Source: Ralstonia pickettii (GTDB taxonomy: Bacteria > Pseudomonadota > Gammaproteobacteria > Burkholderiales > Burkholderiaceae). From it: 64,000 nucleotides of DNA. The notes beneath the pieces are model-generated. The model had not been told where the DNA came from and did no database searches. It saw only the letters and a list, made by a program, of their open reading frames with translations. Where the stretch lies: the NCBI RefSeq assembly GCF_016466415.2, contig NZ_CP066771.1, positions 868,001 through 932,000 on the forward strand, given 5' to 3'. How positions within the stretch are numbered: position 1 is the first letter of the stretch; every line of letters begins with the position of its first letter. Below are positions 62,477-64,000 of the stretch, piece by piece. The translations under genes and the position numbers were made by a program.

Positions 62477-62526
62477 TTGACCGATTTTGTCGGGTTCCTT
62501 TATACTTGAGCAAAACGATCAGGTAT
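62477..62526 (+). promoter_or_regulatory. iscR promoter with overlapping type 1 IscR site
   Basis: -35 TTGACC (62477-62482), 18-base spacer, -10 TATACT (62501-62506). The 25-base site 62502-62526, ATACTTGA...TCAGGTAT, matches 21 of 25 positions of the E. coli type 1 IscR consensus as I recall it and overlaps the -10. Autorepression of iscRS by [2Fe-2S]-IscR is therefore expected. Confidence 0.75.
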
Positions 62527-62538
62527 TTCCCCGACGCC

Positions 62539-63132
62539 ATGAGATTGACCACCAAAGGCCGCTTCGCGGTCACCGCCATGATTGACTTGGCGCTGCGCCA
62601 AGAGCAGGGCCCGGTCACGCTGGCCGGCATCAGCCAGCGTCAGAAAATTTCGCTGTCGTATCTGGAGCAGCTGTTCGGCAAACTGCGCCGCCACGAAATC
62701 GTGGAAAGCGTGCGCGGCCCGGGCGGCGGCTACAGCCTCGCGCGCCGCGCCGACGACGTGACCGTTGCCGACATCATCATTGCCGTGGATGAGCCGCTCG
62801 ATGCGACCCAATGCGGCGGCAAGGGCAACTGCGGCGGCGAAGAGCATGTCGGTGGCCATACGGGCCGCTGCATGACGCACGACCTGTGGGCCACACTCAA
62901 TCAGAAGATGGTCGAGTATCTCGATTCGGTGTCGCTGCAGAACCTGGTCGATCAGCAACGCGAGCGTCAGCCCGAAGTGATCCAGGACATGCGTGAAGCG
63001 CGTCCGGCTCGCCGCGAACGCACACCGACACGCGCCCGCGCCGTTGATACGCCGGCTACCACGTCGGTGGCCGCCGAGCCCGTCAAGCGAGCACCGCTGG
63101 TCAACTCCGTTTTCAGTCTGGCGCAGTCGTGA
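62539..63132 (+). CDS. iscR: Fe-S cluster regulator IscR
   Basis: A 197-residue Rrf2-family repressor. The winged helix is [22 protein letters not shown] through [15 protein letters not shown]; cluster ligands are Cys92, Cys98 and Cys111 with His114 (CGGKGNC and GRCMTHDLW). The gap between the second and third cysteine is 12 residues, 7 more than in E. coli, and the tail after residue 150 is longer. ATG 62539, with TTCCCCGACGCC upstream (weak site). It starts the isc operon; iscS follows after 73 bases. Confidence 0.95.
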   Translation: MRLTTKGRFAVTAMIDLALRQEQGPVTLAGISQRQKISLSYLEQLFGKLRRHEIVESVRGPGGGYSLARRADDVTVADIIIAVDEPLDATQCGGKGNCGGEEHVGGHTGRCMTHDLWATLNQKMVEYLDSVSLQNLVDQQRERQPEVIQDMREARPARRERTPTRARAVDTPATTSVAAEPVKRAPLVNSVFSLAQS

Positions 63133-63205
63133 TTGCGCCAGCGTGAGACTGGCCACGACGCCAGTCCACACAAGAACATCGCCCCCCACACAAGGCAGAC
63201 AAGAT

Positions 63206-64000
63206 ATGAGCACCCCGCAACTTCCCATCTACATGGACTATTCCGCGACGACGCCGGTGGACCCGCGCGTGGTCGACAAGATGATTCCGTATCTGCGCGA
63301 GAGCTTCGGTAACCCGGCTTCGCGCAGCCACCCGTTTGGCTGGGAAGCCGAGAAGGCCGTCGAGACCGCGCGCGAGCAGGTCGCCGCGCTGGTGAATGCC
63401 GACCCGCGCGAAATCGTCTGGACGTCGGGTGCGACCGAATCCGACAACCTGGCAATCAAGGGCGCTGCCAACTTCTACAGCAGCAAGGGCAAGCACATCA
63501 TCACCGTGAAGACCGAGCACAAGGCTGTGCTGGACACGACGCGTGAGCTGGAGCGCCAGGGCTTCGAGGTGACCTACCTGGACGTGAAGGACAACGGCCT
63601 GATCGATATCGACGTCTTCAAGCAAGCCATCCGCCCCGACACCATTCTGGCGTCGGTGATGATGGTGAATAACGAGATCGGCGTCATTCAGGACATCGAG
63701 CAGCTCGGCGAAATCTGCCGCGAAAAGGGCGTGATTTTCCACGTCGATGCTGCCCAGGCCACGGGCAAGGTTGAAATTGACCTGCAGAAGCTGAAGGTCG
63801 ACCTGATGTCGTTCTCGGCGCATAAGACGTATGGTCCGAAGGGCATCGGGGCGCTGTACGTGCGCCGCAAGCCGCGTATCCGCATCGAAGCGCAGATGCA
63901 CGGCGGTGGCCACGAGCGCGGCATGCGTTCGGGTACGCTGGCCACGCACCAGATCGTCGGCATGGGTGAGGCCTTCCGCATCGCCAAGGAAGAAATGGCG
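63206..64000 (+). CDS. iscS: Cysteine desulfurase IscS, 5' part
   Basis: The first 265 residues of the PLP-dependent cysteine desulfurase that supplies sulfur for Fe-S clusters and tRNA thiolation. The start is [22 protein letters not shown], typical; PLP Lys207 is in [11 protein letters not shown], with GATESDN and HVDAAQ near the cofactor. The catalytic Cys (about 328) lies beyond the window end. ATG 63206 is preceded by AAGATAT; the frame is open to the last base. IscU, IscA, HscB, HscA and Fdx would be expected downstream. Confidence 0.97.
   Translation, partial: MSTPQLPIYMDYSATTPVDPRVVDKMIPYLRESFGNPASRSHPFGWEAEKAVETAREQVAALVNADPREIVWTSGATESDNLAIKGAANFYSSKGKHIITVKTEHKAVLDTTRELERQGFEVTYLDVKDNGLIDIDVFKQAIRPDTILASVMMVNNEIGVIQDIEQLGEICREKGVIFHVDAAQATGKVEIDLQKLKVDLMSFSAHKTYGPKGIGALYVRRKPRIRIEAQMHGGGHERGMRSGTLATHQIVGMGEAFRIAKEEMA

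Overview
The window is GC-rich, gene-dense chromosomal DNA of a beta-proteobacterium of the Burkholderiaceae, most likely Ralstonia. Evidence: an intracellular PHB depolymerase whose catalytic residues fall at the same numbers as in Ralstonia eutropha (now Cupriavidus necator) PhaZ1 (Cys183, Asp355, His388), parE and parC flanking a lytic transglycosylase gene, an iscR-iscS start with a beta-proteobacterial type IscR, and many GC-rich promoters with TACAAT -10 boxes. I see no tRNA, rRNA, CRISPR array, insertion sequence or prophage; it reads as core chromosome with some accessory transport and regulatory cassettes.

Layout. 1-4000: end of an unrecognised gene, a solitary amino-acid-type binding protein, a hairpin-rich intergenic stretch that may encode a small RNA, a tiny membrane protein and the ABC-F ATPase uup. 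4000-9340: topoisomerase IV (parE, parC) around a lytic transglycosylase gene. 9340-13430: a two-gene chromate-type transporter, then a ProY/HutT-like amino acid permease and an MFS symporter behind a HutC-like operator. 13430-20020: an exporter-type ABC half-transporter, an array of twelve 21-bp tandem repeats, L-lactate permease and a PlpD-like (type Vd) patatin. 20180-24530: RND efflux adaptor and pump. 24530-31060 (minus strand): a Cys-nucleophile hydrolase coupled to a MASE1-PAS sensor, a GST, a PLP aminotransferase, a Rid-family protein, an EamA exporter and AlaX. A divergent MocR/PdxR-type regulator (31060) has a triple CTGTACAG operator in the shared promoter region.

32640-37680: htpG, a hypoxanthine-DNA glycosylase, a DUF1993 protein, a TPR membrane protein and a spermidine-synthase-like protein. 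37750-40990: a SnoaL-like protein and a MoxR-GNAT-VWA operon. 41290-43610: two small cytochromes c, DUF1841 and a second EamA transporter. 43690-50410: a lipoprotein S10 carboxypeptidase, a RutE-like nitroreductase, nth, a solitary rsxB, a TetR regulator and phaZ with a PhaR-like operator. 50620-56490: aromatic/aspartate aminotransferase, uvrB and a SpecificRecomb-family membrane protein. 56490-62120: a complete ribose operon rbsBACRK with a palindromic RbsR-type operator. 62120-64000: iscR with a promoter-overlapping type 1 IscR site, and the start of iscS.

The best leads for something undescribed are the 21/42-bp dyad array at 15389-15642, the hairpin cluster at 1303-1560, the coupled sensor/Cys-hydrolase pair at 24539-26646, and several legible operators (MocR, HutC-like, PhaR-like, TetR dyad, IscR, RbsR). 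All functional calls come from reading the sequence and recalling families; nothing was searched.
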